NCBI RefSeq assembly: GCF_014850975.1
Contig: NZ_JACXST010000002.1
Location: 806,001 to 870,000, forward strand
DNA from: Methylomonas fluvii
GTDB taxonomy: Bacteria; Pseudomonadota; Gammaproteobacteria; Methylococcales; Methylomonadaceae
Length of the DNA stretch: 64,000 nt
Direction: 5' to 3'
Positions 36,729 to 45,934 of the stretch are shown here, in pieces. The position numbers and the translations under genes are program-made. The notes under the pieces were generated by a model. It did no database searches, had not been told where the DNA came from, and was given only the letters and a program-made list of their open reading frames with translations. Every line of letters begins with the position of its first letter. Position 1 is the first letter of the stretch.

Positions 36729-37273
36729 GCAACCATTGCCCATTTGCTACTCGGCTTAAAGATCAGTATTGGGCTTATCAATTGCTGAAACGAAGATTAC
36801 GCACAAAATTTGCCGGCCGGGTCATCAAAACCCTTCGACAGAAAGACTTATGTAATCTCTACTTTTCCCTACACGGAGAAAGTCCGGTCGCTGGCCTAGT
36901 CCCTAGCATCCTAGCAATGCCACAGTCACGTGAGTCGTTTCTTTACATGGCGCTATTTGCATCAATCTATCGAAGCGCTTGCTCAAGTGCTATCTCCGCC
37001 GAAATGGACCTAAACGCCCTAGTGTTTGCCTGGGATACTTTTTGTGCATTCTATCCAAGCCATATTCAAGAACGCCGACCGTTTGGCCGCATACGGCCAG
37101 CAAATTTCGATGAAGCCTGGATTATCACCGAAGCACTGAGAGACGGACTTGCCGAATTGCCTTACTGTACGACCTGCCATACGCCCTATCTAATCATTCA
37201 TGGCTGCAAATACCCGCAGATCTGTCAAATGTGCGTGCTAAACCAAATCCCTAAGACCAGAATGATTACCTAA
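36725..37273 (+). CDS. FlhC-like transcriptional activator (SetC type)
   Basis: A 182-residue FlhC homologue. The C-terminal zinc site is present: Cys148-x2-Cys151 (YCTTCHTPYL) and Cys167-x2-Cys170 (CQMC), with a further Cys161. The middle helix region (LCNLYFSLHGESPVAGLVPS) matches FlhC's KLYKELRGSPPPKGMLP. With the FlhD-like protein it should form the master activator of this element's transfer genes. A palindrome shared upstream of traF and traI is a candidate site for it. Confidence 0.9.
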   Translation: MSNHCPFATRLKDQYWAYQLLKRRLRTKFAGRVIKTLRQKDLCNLYFSLHGESPVAGLVPSILAMPQSRESFLYMALFASIYRSACSSAISAEMDLNALVFAWDTFCAFYPSHIQERRPFGRIRPANFDEAWIITEALRDGLAELPYCTTCHTPYLIIHGCKYPQICQMCVLNQIPKTRMIT

Positions 37274-37421
37274 GAATTGATCCTAAAAACAGCGTTGTCG
37301 TGGCCGCATTGGGGGCGATTCATTATCCGGGCAGCTCATCATCCAGGGAGATAACTTTATGCACCCATTTCAATTCAGAGGACTATAATCCACCCATTCA
37401 ATCTTCCTATGAAATCAGGCT

Positions 37422-37766
37422 ATGAAAACAGTGAATGTCAGCGGTCTAAAGAACAACCCTAGCGAAGCGTTGCGTATGGCTCACGAGGATATGGTTCTGG
37501 TCATGAATAGAAACGAACCGGATGCCGTGATGGTTGGCCTCAAATCCGCCAAAATCATTGGTATGCCGGGTGTGCGTAAAGCCTTGGCAACTGCCCTTTT
37601 TAAAGACGGTAACTTGTCACTTGCCCGATCCGCCAAACTGGCCGACATCCCTTTGGCCAGTTTTATTACACACGTCTCGCGTCTGGGCATTCCCGTCATC
37701 GATCAAACGGCCGACGAAGTTGAGGACGATTTGGATACCCTGGACCAGTGGCTAAACCAAGCCTGA
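37422..37766 (+). CDS. UPF0175-family antitoxin
   Basis: A 114-residue antitoxin. The N-terminus (VNVSGLKNNPSEALRMAHEDMVLVMNRNEPDAVMVGL) is Phd-like, and the second half (ALATALFKDGNLSLARSAKLADIPLASFITHVSRLGIPVI) is the UPF0175 helix-turn-helix. It overlaps its toxin partner by 19 bases. Expected to neutralise the PIN-like toxin and repress the operon. Confidence 0.88.
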   Translation: MKTVNVSGLKNNPSEALRMAHEDMVLVMNRNEPDAVMVGLKSAKIIGMPGVRKALATALFKDGNLSLARSAKLADIPLASFITHVSRLGIPVIDQTADEVEDDLDTLDQWLNQA

Positions 37767-38260
37767 ACGCTGATGGTCAAAGAGTGATTGTCGATGCCAG
37801 TCCATTGATCGGACTGGCGTTGGTGGAGGGTTTAATCTGGCTGCCCCAGTTATTTGGCCAGGTTTTCGTACCCGAATCGGTTAAACAAGAAGTTTTACCC
37901 GGCAAATCGGCACCTGGTGAACAATCGCTGGCTCACGCATTCGATTCAGGTTGGTTAACGGTATGGCATGAATCCATTACACCTTGTTTAGACATTGATC
38001 TGGACGCTGGTGAAACGGATTGCATCAACATCGCACTATCGTCACCCGAAAACTATTTGCTGATCATGGACGAACGTGCCGGCCGGGCTGTGGCCAAAGA
38101 ATATCAACTGCAGGTCGTCGGTACGGCCGCCGTCATTGGCTTAGCCAAGAAACGAGGTTTGATTGTGTCGGCTCGAGCCGCTTTTGAAGTCCTGCACCGT
38201 TCGGATTTTCGAATTTCGGCTACGGTAATCAACAAAATTCTGGCGAGTGTCGGCGAGTAA
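37748..38260 (+). CDS. DUF3368 PIN-like toxin
   Basis: A 170-residue PIN-fold predicted ribonuclease. Acidic residues of the metal site are visible: Asp in VIVDASPLIGLALV, Glu/Asp in DAGETDCINIAL, and Asp in LLIMDERAGRAVAKE. The start is GTG at 37748, inside the antitoxin gene. A UPF0175-DUF3368 pair is a known type II toxin-antitoxin arrangement, here probably stabilising the ICE. Confidence 0.88.
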   Translation: MAKPSLNADGQRVIVDASPLIGLALVEGLIWLPQLFGQVFVPESVKQEVLPGKSAPGEQSLAHAFDSGWLTVWHESITPCLDIDLDAGETDCINIALSSPENYLLIMDERAGRAVAKEYQLQVVGTAAVIGLAKKRGLIVSARAAFEVLHRSDFRISATVINKILASVGE

Positions 38261-38369
38261 TCGAATCGATATGCAGGCTAATTTTCTTTGCCTTATGAAA
38301 ATGGCTTTGATTTAAAACCGACTTGGAGTGTTAGTTCATTCGCGGTAGGATTATCAAAGCGTTTTAAGC

Positions 38370-38999
38370 ATGGAGAACACTATGCCGACACAGTCATCAC
38401 TCTCAGATCGGTTCAAACGACCCAGCCAGTCGATTCAAACCCGGTCAAATCACTCGATGTTTAATGGCCATCATGCAACGGTGGATTGTCCTGAATGCCA
38501 CCGGATCATGGTGCCGCGCGTCATTACCTATTACGGACAACCAACAAAATCGATTTGCCCATTTTGCGGAAGCACTTTTGCATCGTTCCCATCAGGTTTT
38601 ACACGATTTATCCAATCCAGATACTCAGATGTTCTTTCCTTTTCAGTTCTTCAAAAACTGGTAACCATAACGATATGTCTTGTAGCGCTATGGTTTGTTG
38701 CTGACTGGGGAAACCTCTCAGATAACGTCAGTTTGTTTGCAGCATTTGGGACTGCGTTCTTTCTTGCCATGACATTGGCTGAATTAGTATTTCAGGGAAT
38801 TGAGCGTACGGCGGCCAAGTTTTTTCATCGAAGTAATTATTATTGGGCGATATTGGTACTAGTTTCGATGTTTATTACCCATGAGTATCCATCGGTAGCT
38901 GGCTATGTCGCTCTATTTTTCTTTATGATTATTGCTCGTGGTTTTGTTGCTGCCTTTATCCTAGCTCGGAAAAAAACAGTAAAATCCACGTTTCAATAA
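38370..38999 (+). CDS. Zinc-ribbon membrane protein of unknown function
   Basis: A 209-residue protein. Residues ~40-68 form a zinc ribbon (CPECHRIMVPRV ... CPFCGSTF), followed by four hydrophobic segments (LVTITICLVALWFVADW, LFAAFGTAFFLAMTLAELVF, YYWAILVLVSMFI, YVALFFFMIIARGFVAAFIL). It overlaps convergently with the traG gene end (38993). Probably an ICE accessory; entry exclusion or channel modulation could be guessed from its place next to traG but nothing in the sequence proves it. Confidence 0.7.
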   Translation: MENTMPTQSSLSDRFKRPSQSIQTRSNHSMFNGHHATVDCPECHRIMVPRVITYYGQPTKSICPFCGSTFASFPSGFTRFIQSRYSDVLSFSVLQKLVTITICLVALWFVADWGNLSDNVSLFAAFGTAFFLAMTLAELVFQGIERTAAKFFHRSNYYWAILVLVSMFITHEYPSVAGYVALFFFMIIARGFVAAFILARKKTVKSTFQ

Positions 39000-41900
39000 T
39001 TGATCAGCCCACGGGCTCGATTATATTGTCCTATCTGGTCAATCAGATCCTGTCTGTTTTGCCCAGCAGCACTTCTCAATAAGTTAGCGATATTATTGCC
39101 ATCATTTTCACCTTCTTCATTTATCATCCGCTGCTTCGCCTCTCCCAATCCACCAGTGTTTTCACTACTCACAGCGATCCCATCAAAGGCTTCAAACATA
39201 GCAGCGCGATAATAAGCTTGTTGACTCGATGTCAGCTTGTCGGCAACTTCATTGACTCTTTGATCAGCCCAGGCTTGCGTAGCTTGAGCAAATCCAGGAT
39301 AGGACTGGGATGCTGCGTGTTTAAAAGCATCCCATTTTTCAGCGCCTCTTGACCGCGCTTCATCATAACTATTATTGAATTGCTTCAAGTACTCCTGCCC
39401 AGCAGCACCCATTGCTTCAAGATTTTTAGCAGTACTGTAGACCCCACCACCAATGTAGTTGTAAGACAACTCTGCGGCAGAAGGCATGTCATTGGCAGTT
39501 GCGGCAATTGATTGCCTAAAGTGAGCTGCTTTGACATTCGCCAATTGCCCAAACCCTTCACTTGAATTTTGTTCACGCTCTGCCAGATTGCGATCATGTT
39601 GCGCTTCGATACTTGCTTCACCGCCGGCAATTCTCCCCGCTGCAGAGTGAATCTGTATTTGTGCTCGTTGATTTAGCGATTCGGTTTCAACGCGTGGGTC
39701 TTTAAGCTGAGCCTGTTCGACTGATGCCCGAACCTTGCCTGTTTCCGGTGCATTGGACTTCAGGGATTCGTTCTGGCTGGCATTCCAGCTTTGATCAGCT
39801 TGTGGCGCATTAAATGCATCACCGAGCAGTTGATAACCCGATATTTGCGCCTGGTGCGATTGTTGATCATCCAGCGTGCGGTAACTGGGTGACGAAAAAC
39901 CGGTCAATAACGACATCCCGGCGGCGGCATAGGCTTGATCGGCATCGCTAATCCAACTCGCCGCTTTCCATTGCGAGGCCAACCGCTGCGTATCGCCGCG
40001 CAAGCCGTATTGATCCAGCGTGCGATCCAGACGTTCCATCAAGCCAAGATCATGCGCGATTTTGTATCCCGTTTCCGCCGCGCCGAAACTGGCTTGAATT
40101 CCGAATCGTTGTTGAGCCGATAGAGTTTGTTGATAGGATTCACTGGCCGATACCGCATCGGTTGCGCTGTGTTGCAGCGAAGACAATGATTGATGTTGCA
40201 AGCCCATGGATGCCACATTCCGGGTTCCGGTTTGCGCATCCAGTGCCAGGCTTTTCGCCAACCCCGCTTGATAGCCCTGACTGTCGTTGACGGTTTGACT
40301 GATGTCGGCGGCAATGGCGTCAGACTTGTCCTGACTGACTTTGAAGTCGTTTTGCAAGCGGCCAGAAATTGCGCCGCTGAGTTGGTCGTTACCGAGTTTG
40401 GCGCCGGCGTTGGCACTGCCGGCCACCAACGCCGAGAACTGATCGGCGGAAATCCCGGTATCGGCATGTTTCTTGGCAAAGGCTTCACCGAACTGACGGT
40501 TATAAGCATCGGTATAACTGGAACTGCTGGCAATTTGATTACCCAGCGAACGGCTGTCAAATGCATCGCTGGTGATGCTGGCTGACTTCGAAGCCGTCGA
40601 CGACACGCTGTGCATGAAGTTACTGGTGGCTTGTTCAGAAGCGCTATAAGCCGACGATACCGCAGCACTCATGTCTTTGCCTGCGGTAAAGGTCGGCAGC
40701 ACTTTGTCGACGCCGGTTTGCGTGACCGCAGACAACGGACTGTATTGATGCTGCGCTTGGGCATTCAATACCGGCGCTGGGCTGATCATATCCGGCGTGG
40801 CGATTTTTTCGTTTACATAATCGCCGCCGTCCATTCGTCCCAGGAAATGAGTCGCTGTCACCGCGCCTCGGTAGATCAGCATCAAAGTGATCGCCGGCGT
40901 GGATGCCGCCAGCATGCCGCCGATCGACAGCCATTGCTGCAACTCCATGTCCAGCTGGTAAATGCCCATCATCGACGGCAGGTTGTAGGTGGCCGTGGTC
41001 AGTGCAGCCATTTTGCCTGCGGCCGACATCTGGATGAACAAATTGATTACTGCCAGAATCGGCATCCACAATTGGATCCACAGCAGCATCAAGAAGTAGC
41101 CGATATTCATCCGGATACCGACATTGCCCAGCATCACCACAAACGCCATGATCGGTGCGATGGCATAACTCAAACCTTCGATAAACGCCATCATGGGCCG
41201 GACGATCTTGGCAAACAGGGTTTGTTCGGCCGCCCACTGGGTATTGCGTTGCTGAATGGCTTGCTCGACCATGGCCGCTTTGTTCCAGTGCAATCCGTCT
41301 TCATGCCGGCCGATCACGCCTTTCTCGAACATCGGCATGATGGCCGACATCAGCATGTAATCGGCGGCATCGACCACGCCGGGACCCGCCAGTGCATCAA
41401 ACGCATCCTGGATTTTCGGCACCGTGTCGGCTGCCGCCGGCACACCCAAAGTCGGTTGCAACAACCCTTCCAGCGCCGTCGCGAAATTACCGGTGGCCAC
41501 CACGCTCAAATCCGCCCAGGCATCCGTGCAGGTTTTGGTTTGCGGTTGGCCGCCGACATAGATTTGGGTCATGTAGATGTCGGAATCAAACCTTATCGCA
41601 TTCAACGGATCGGCATCACGCAAAATGGCATCTACTGATTTCTGGTTTAGATCGACACCTGTTAAGGTGCATTCGCGCACGTAATTAGCAAATGAGGTTT
41701 CCATATCGCTGCCAACATTCGGCACATTGGCCGCGCCTAAATTCACCCGCGACAACAGATTCTTCCGCACTGCCGTCAAAGTCTGCAAACTGTCGGCAAA
41801 GCCATTGCCGGTCATCGACGGTGTGCCAAAGCCTTGTTCGAACAAGCGTGTGGTGCGATAGCCCATGTTCGACATGACGCTACCGACCACCGCCGGTCCA

Positions 41901-42190
41901 ATCGGTACGTTGTCGACCACCACCACGCTGCCCGTATAGGCATCCTCAATCGACACCCGCACCGACGGCGCATACAACATCAGCCACAAAACATACGCCA
42001 ACAATAAATCCTGATAACGAATGCCGCGACCGTCCCATTGCAACAAGGCTCTAAGCATGACGATGATCACACCAATCAAACCACCCACGGCAGCGGCGGT
42101 GCGGTAATCGCCGGTACCGGAAATCATCGCCACGGCATTCAGTACGGCTTGCAGATAGGCGGAATCGCCTACGGAAAAGATTTCAAACAT
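38993..42190 (-). CDS. traG: Conjugal transfer mating-pair protein TraG
   Basis: A 1065-residue inner-membrane protein of the F-type system, needed for pilus assembly and mating-pair stabilisation, and the target of entry exclusion. The N-terminal TraG_N part has several transmembrane helices (AAVGGLIGVIIVMLRALL, LLLAYVLWLMLYAPSV, YAIAPIMAFVVMLGNVGIRM, LMLLWIQLWMPILAVINLF, IGGMLAASTPAITLML). The long C-terminal part is a Ser/Ala/Gln-rich periplasmic coiled coil. It follows traH by 30 bases on the same strand. Confidence 0.93.
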   Translation of the reverse strand: MFEIFSVGDSAYLQAVLNAVAMISGTGDYRTAAAVGGLIGVIIVMLRALLQWDGRGIRYQDLLLAYVLWLMLYAPSVRVSIEDAYTGSVVVVDNVPIGPAVVGSVMSNMGYRTTRLFEQGFGTPSMTGNGFADSLQTLTAVRKNLLSRVNLGAANVPNVGSDMETSFANYVRECTLTGVDLNQKSVDAILRDADPLNAIRFDSDIYMTQIYVGGQPQTKTCTDAWADLSVVATGNFATALEGLLQPTLGVPAAADTVPKIQDAFDALAGPGVVDAADYMLMSAIMPMFEKGVIGRHEDGLHWNKAAMVEQAIQQRNTQWAAEQTLFAKIVRPMMAFIEGLSYAIAPIMAFVVMLGNVGIRMNIGYFLMLLWIQLWMPILAVINLFIQMSAAGKMAALTTATYNLPSMMGIYQLDMELQQWLSIGGMLAASTPAITLMLIYRGAVTATHFLGRMDGGDYVNEKIATPDMISPAPVLNAQAQHQYSPLSAVTQTGVDKVLPTFTAGKDMSAAVSSAYSASEQATSNFMHSVSSTASKSASITSDAFDSRSLGNQIASSSSYTDAYNRQFGEAFAKKHADTGISADQFSALVAGSANAGAKLGNDQLSGAISGRLQNDFKVSQDKSDAIAADISQTVNDSQGYQAGLAKSLALDAQTGTRNVASMGLQHQSLSSLQHSATDAVSASESYQQTLSAQQRFGIQASFGAAETGYKIAHDLGLMERLDRTLDQYGLRGDTQRLASQWKAASWISDADQAYAAAGMSLLTGFSSPSYRTLDDQQSHQAQISGYQLLGDAFNAPQADQSWNASQNESLKSNAPETGKVRASVEQAQLKDPRVETESLNQRAQIQIHSAAGRIAGGEASIEAQHDRNLAEREQNSSEGFGQLANVKAAHFRQSIAATANDMPSAAELSYNYIGGGVYSTAKNLEAMGAAGQEYLKQFNNSYDEARSRGAEKWDAFKHAASQSYPGFAQATQAWADQRVNEVADKLTSSQQAYYRAAMFEAFDGIAVSSENTGGLGEAKQRMINEEGENDGNNIANLLRSAAGQNRQDLIDQIGQYNRARGLINY

Positions 42191-42220
42191 AGGAGATGGC
42201 CTTCAGATAAATGAGATGGA

Positions 42221-43672
42221 CTAAGGTGTCGGCCAAGCTGTACCAGAAGCCGGTAATTGCGCCACGGTGCCGTAATGTTTGGGCTTCACGGTATTCATCA
42301 ATTGCTGATAGAACGCCATCAGGGTTTGCGGATTGCCATAACGGCCGGCGATGGTGACGTACTCGTCTTGAATCTGCTCTCGGGCATCCTTCAAGGCATC
42401 CATCAGCAACTTAGCGTACGCATGGTCGTTCATGTGCGCCGCGGTTTGTACGGCATTCAGTAAATCGTTGACGATTAGCTGCGCCAGTTCCAGGGCAATC
42501 ACCGGCGCCGCTTCTTCAGCCCACAGTTTGGCAATGCCGGCGTCTTCCCGTGCCAAGTTATGGATCATACCGCCGATGGCATCTGGTACGGTTTGCATGA
42601 AGGCTTTTTCGCTGTCGGTGATCTGGCCGCTGTTGGTGGAGAATTTGTAGATCAAGCCATTGCCGGTATTGGCAGACCCAAGCAGAATCTCCATCACCCG
42701 CTGCTTCAAGCCGACCAGATTGACGTTCTGGACAATGGGTTTCAGACACTGATCGGCATCATGGCCATCACTGCAGGTGTACATCCTGACGGTTTGATAG
42801 CTGTTACCAGCGTCGTTGCCGTGCATCAAATCCTTGATCCGCAACACCGGCGGCGGCGCGCTGATGGCATTGTTCTCGCCTTTGCCGTCGGGCGCGGCTT
42901 GCGGGGCATCGACGATCACCGTACCGGAAATACTCATCGCCGCTTCCAAAAGGCTATTGCCGCCGAAACGGAACCAGCCGCCGGCATTCTGATTGACCAA
43001 GGCCCGCCAGACTAAATTGCCCTGGATGATCTTGGTCATATCCGTCGGGTCATTCTGTTTGATCTGCTGTAACGGATCGCCCAAGGTACTGGTATTGGTC
43101 CAACTGGAAAACACATCCGAAATGCCTTGGGTAAACGAGGCATTGGACAGATTGGTTTTGCTTTGCAGATCGAAGGCTTTGACCGTGTCATTGACCAGGC
43201 CCTGCGCCAAACGACAGGAGTTGCTGAACATCTGGTTCATTTCCTGGATTTTCTTTTGCAGGTCGGTCATCACCGACGCACACCAGGGACACATGGCACC
43301 CACGGCCAACTGAAATGCATAACCCGCCGCATTGCCGGCCACGTTGCGCATCAATTGCACAAACTGGTTAAAGTTGATGAAACTGAAACTGCCGGCGAAC
43401 AAATCGATACCCCCGCAGCCGGCACTGAACGACGGCGGCACAAACGACACCAGATTGGTGTTGGTGATGCCATTGCGCGCCACCAAACTGCCGCCGGTAA
43501 TCACGCCGCGGCGCTGTCCCAAGTGCGCGGTTGGGGCCGTGAAGTTGGTCATGGTACCGAACATGCTGTCCATTTCCTGTTGCAGGTCGGCATAGGCTGG
43601 AACGGCACTCTCAACCAACAGAATCAACACTACGATCTGACGATAGCGTAATCGAAACGTAAACGACGTCAT
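42221..43672 (-). CDS. traH: Conjugal transfer pilus assembly protein TraH
   Basis: A 483-residue periplasmic protein of the F-type channel. It has a signal peptide (ending VPAYA), then the family blocks QEMDSMFGTMTNFTAPTAHLGQRRGVITGG and SAGCGGIDLFAGSFSFINFNQFVQLMRNVA. A Cys-rich segment (AMCPWCASVMTDLQKKIQEMNQMFSNSCRLAQGL) follows, consistent with disulfide stabilisation by the TraF thioredoxin-like protein. Its ATG overlaps the traF stop. Confidence 0.94.
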   Translation of the reverse strand: MTSFTFRLRYRQIVVLILLVESAVPAYADLQQEMDSMFGTMTNFTAPTAHLGQRRGVITGGSLVARNGITNTNLVSFVPPSFSAGCGGIDLFAGSFSFINFNQFVQLMRNVAGNAAGYAFQLAVGAMCPWCASVMTDLQKKIQEMNQMFSNSCRLAQGLVNDTVKAFDLQSKTNLSNASFTQGISDVFSSWTNTSTLGDPLQQIKQNDPTDMTKIIQGNLVWRALVNQNAGGWFRFGGNSLLEAAMSISGTVIVDAPQAAPDGKGENNAISAPPPVLRIKDLMHGNDAGNSYQTVRMYTCSDGHDADQCLKPIVQNVNLVGLKQRVMEILLGSANTGNGLIYKFSTNSGQITDSEKAFMQTVPDAIGGMIHNLAREDAGIAKLWAEEAAPVIALELAQLIVNDLLNAVQTAAHMNDHAYAKLLMDALKDAREQIQDEYVTIAGRYGNPQTLMAFYQQLMNTVKPKHYGTVAQLPASGTAWPTP

Positions 43673-44679
43673 GGCGTGTTCCCCCTTTGCGCACTGCGTT
43701 GCAATGCCTGGATCAGTGACAGTGGATCTTGAGTGACCGCAGGGCTGATGCTACCGGCGGCCGGTAACAACATCGGTGTGTTACGGATGCCCTGAGTGGT
43801 TTGGTATTGCGAGGCATCGATCCAACCGGCTTCCTTGGCGGCCAGCAAAATCCGTCCGGTGACTTCTTCCAACGACAACGCGCCTTGCGCCAACGGCACA
43901 ATTTGCTTGGGCGGTTTCATCAGGAACAGCGCCGGGGTTTGCTCGACACCCAACATCGCAGCCTGACCGTTATCCCGTTTGAACTGACTGAAAAAGCCAT
44001 TCGGCATCGGCGAACCATCCAGCGATACCGGATAGATTTTGAAACCGTAGGCGTTTTCCAGCATGGCCAGAATCGGCGCTTGCACATGGCAATAAGGACA
44101 ATCGGAACGAAAGAAAAACAAAATGCCGGCTTGAGCAGCAATCGCTTTCAAGGCTCGTTCGGCCACCACGCTGGCCTGATGATTGGCTTCATTGGCCGCA
44201 TAGGTAGCCACCGGACGGCGCACGGTTTCATCGAGTTGCGGATCTGACATCACCACGTAGCGGGCGGCATTGGTAAAGCGCTCTGCTTTGTCCATCATCA
44301 CCCGTTGCAGGTAATAAAACGCGGCCACATTCTCGAGACTCGGATCGTCAATGGCCTGGTTCAGGTAATGCTCAAGGTTTTGCTTCAACCAGGCCGAGGA
44401 TAGCGGTTGGGGTTCTGCAGAAGTCGGTGCTTGATTTTGGGTTTCAATTTCAGCCTGAACGACGCTGGGCGGTTTGATGTCAGGTTTGGGCTTTTGCTGA
44501 TCGTCTTGAATTTCGGGTTGGGCATTTTTAACCGGCTCAGGCAACACCTCATACCAAAACCAGCCGCGCTGTTTGTCGGCGAAATAGGAAACTTCGGACG
44601 TGTCGTCCTTACCCATCGCCAGAGAGGCTCTGAGACACAAGCTCAAGATGATCGGTAAAGAAATGGCATTTCGGTTCAT
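43669..44679 (-). CDS. traF: Conjugal transfer protein TraF (thioredoxin-like)
   Basis: A 336-residue periplasmic protein. The start at 44679 (MNRNAISLP) gives a signal peptide ending SLAMG; the open frame reaches 44829 but the extension overlaps the upstream palindrome. The C-terminal half has a thioredoxin-like domain with an active CPYC pair (FFFRSDCPYCHVQAPIL), unlike the Cys-less F-plasmid TraF. An 8-bp-paired RGWFWYE segment near the N-terminus is typical of the family. It begins the traF-traH-traG operon. Confidence 0.92.
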   Translation of the reverse strand: MNRNAISLPIILSLCLRASLAMGKDDTSEVSYFADKQRGWFWYEVLPEPVKNAQPEIQDDQQKPKPDIKPPSVVQAEIETQNQAPTSAEPQPLSSAWLKQNLEHYLNQAIDDPSLENVAAFYYLQRVMMDKAERFTNAARYVVMSDPQLDETVRRPVATYAANEANHQASVVAERALKAIAAQAGILFFFRSDCPYCHVQAPILAMLENAYGFKIYPVSLDGSPMPNGFFSQFKRDNGQAAMLGVEQTPALFLMKPPKQIVPLAQGALSLEEVTGRILLAAKEAGWIDASQYQTTQGIRNTPMLLPAAGSISPAVTQDPLSLIQALQRSAQRGNTP

Positions 44680-44713
44680 CGCGCCATTGTCCGTCAGATC
44701 TTCCCAGCGACTT

Positions 44714-44747
44714 TTGCAGCTGACGACGAAAACGCCATCAGCTGCAA
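44714..44747. promoter_or_regulatory. 12-10-12 palindrome upstream of traF
   Basis: TTGCAGCTGACG (44714-44725) and CATCAGCTGCAA (44736-44747) are inverted repeats with one mismatch and a 10-base spacer, centred about 50 bases before the traF start. The same sequence and spacing recur at 61660-61693 upstream of traI. It is a candidate binding site for the element's master regulator. Confidence 0.75.
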
Positions 44748-45166
44748 GATGGCTCGAAAAGCGATCGCAGAACGTGACCGTAACGGCAGACGATCGCAAA
44801 TTCGGCGTCAACTGCAATCGGCATCCCATATCGGTTGCCTAAAATGCCGGCGTTATTGCGAACGGGCGATGGCCCGCAAATACTAATAGGAAATCGACTT
44901 TCGATTTGCCTACGCTAGTAGGGAAACATGGCAACGGTAATCGGCCTGAAAACCGAAGTTATTTCCTAGGTAGGCATGAGTCACGCCGTTTTGCCAAGGC
45001 AATGCCTAAATGAACCATTCAGAAAATGACAGTGATATGCCTACTTCGGTAGGCATTTAAGGTGCAAAACCTATGCACTAAGGCGCTTTCCATGGCTCGC
45101 AATGAACAGAAAATCCCGTTAGGCATTGTTCATGCCTATCCCTACAGTTAAGTAATAGGAAAATTC
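44748..45166. repeat. TAGGCAT repeat field between traF and mobI
   Basis: No gene lies here. The word TAGGCAT or its complement appears at least seven times: TGCCTAC 44907-44913, GTAGGCAT 44970-44977, ATGCCTA 45002-45008, a perfect hairpin ATGCCTAC-TTCG-GTAGGCAT 45037-45056, and an inverted pair TAGGCAT-TGTTC-ATGCCTA 45120-45138. In SXT the oriT lies next to mobI, so this is either oriT or a regulator-binding region for the divergent traF and mobI genes. Confidence 0.65.
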
Positions 45167-45646
45167 ATGTCCAGCGAACAACCTGTCAACAGTCAGCTCA
45201 ATCTTACTGAACAACACCTGCTGCATTGGATCGAAACCCGGTGCGATCATCTCCAGGCGCAAGCCAAAGTATTGGTCGATGATTATTGGCGCCAAATGAA
45301 AAGCCAGCGCCAGAAACACAGCAAAAGCGAATCGGGCCGAATCGGCGTCCGCATCCGCTGCCGAGAAAACCAACGCGCATTCAGCATTGAGTGGTATCGC
45401 ATGGCCACGTTGCGGCAAAACGGTCAAACCAAGCCAATTGCGCAGTACGTTAAGAAAGGCCGTGGCTATCGTTATCCGCTCGGCAACCTGCTGAAGGGCG
45501 AACCCGCCTGGGAGACGGATTTAGTCGAAGAACTGGAAACCGAGTTTGCCCATATCCGGCAACAGCTCGATCGATTGGGAAAAATTCGCGATGCGGTGCA
45601 GCGTTATTGCAAGGTACTCGATGCCAATGACAAATTCATGGGTTGA
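45167..45646 (+). CDS. mobI: MobI-family mobilisation protein
   Basis: A 159-residue basic protein. Known MobI proteins of SXT/R391 and IncA/C elements act at oriT with the TraI relaxase. The family pattern is visible: VLVDDYWRQMKSQRQ, SGRIGVRIRCRENQRAFSIEWYR, VKKGRGYRYPLGNLLKG and ELETEFAHIRQQLDRLGKIRDAVQRY. AATAGGAAAATTC precedes the ATG. It is divergent from traF. Recognition is by family resemblance, without alignment. Confidence 0.82.
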   Translation: MSSEQPVNSQLNLTEQHLLHWIETRCDHLQAQAKVLVDDYWRQMKSQRQKHSKSESGRIGVRIRCRENQRAFSIEWYRMATLRQNGQTKPIAQYVKKGRGYRYPLGNLLKGEPAWETDLVEELETEFAHIRQQLDRLGKIRDAVQRYCKVLDANDKFMG

Positions 45647-45703
45647 GATGGCTAAATGACAATCTTTGCCCCGATAAACCAGAGAGCATCATGTTCCCCG
45701 ATT

Positions 45704-45790
45704 GTTAAGGGTTGTCGGATGCCTTCTCATCATTTGATGATAAACCTGTGACCACAAACCTTGGTGGGCAGGCGTCGGACAACCCTTAAC
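45704..45790. other. Large inverted repeat downstream of mobI, candidate oriT
   Basis: GTTAAGGGTTGTCGGATGCCT (one base too long to extend; 45704-45724) faces its near-complement at 45770-45790, with only two mismatches in 21 bp. The 45-base interior holds a smaller ATCAT-TTG-ATGAT palindrome. There is no T-run, so it is not a simple terminator. Long inverted repeats next to a mobilisation gene are typical of transfer origins. Confidence 0.55.
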
Positions 45791-45934
45791 AGATTTGCTC
45801 CTTCGGTTTGCACCTTGATTAAACGTCAGCTATCGAATAAGACGAACTCACAGTATCGGCCACAAGCGGTCATTCCCATGAAGCCGAAAATTTTTTTGGC
45901 ATCGCTCTAAAGCGGCCATTCATGTTTTTGGCCG

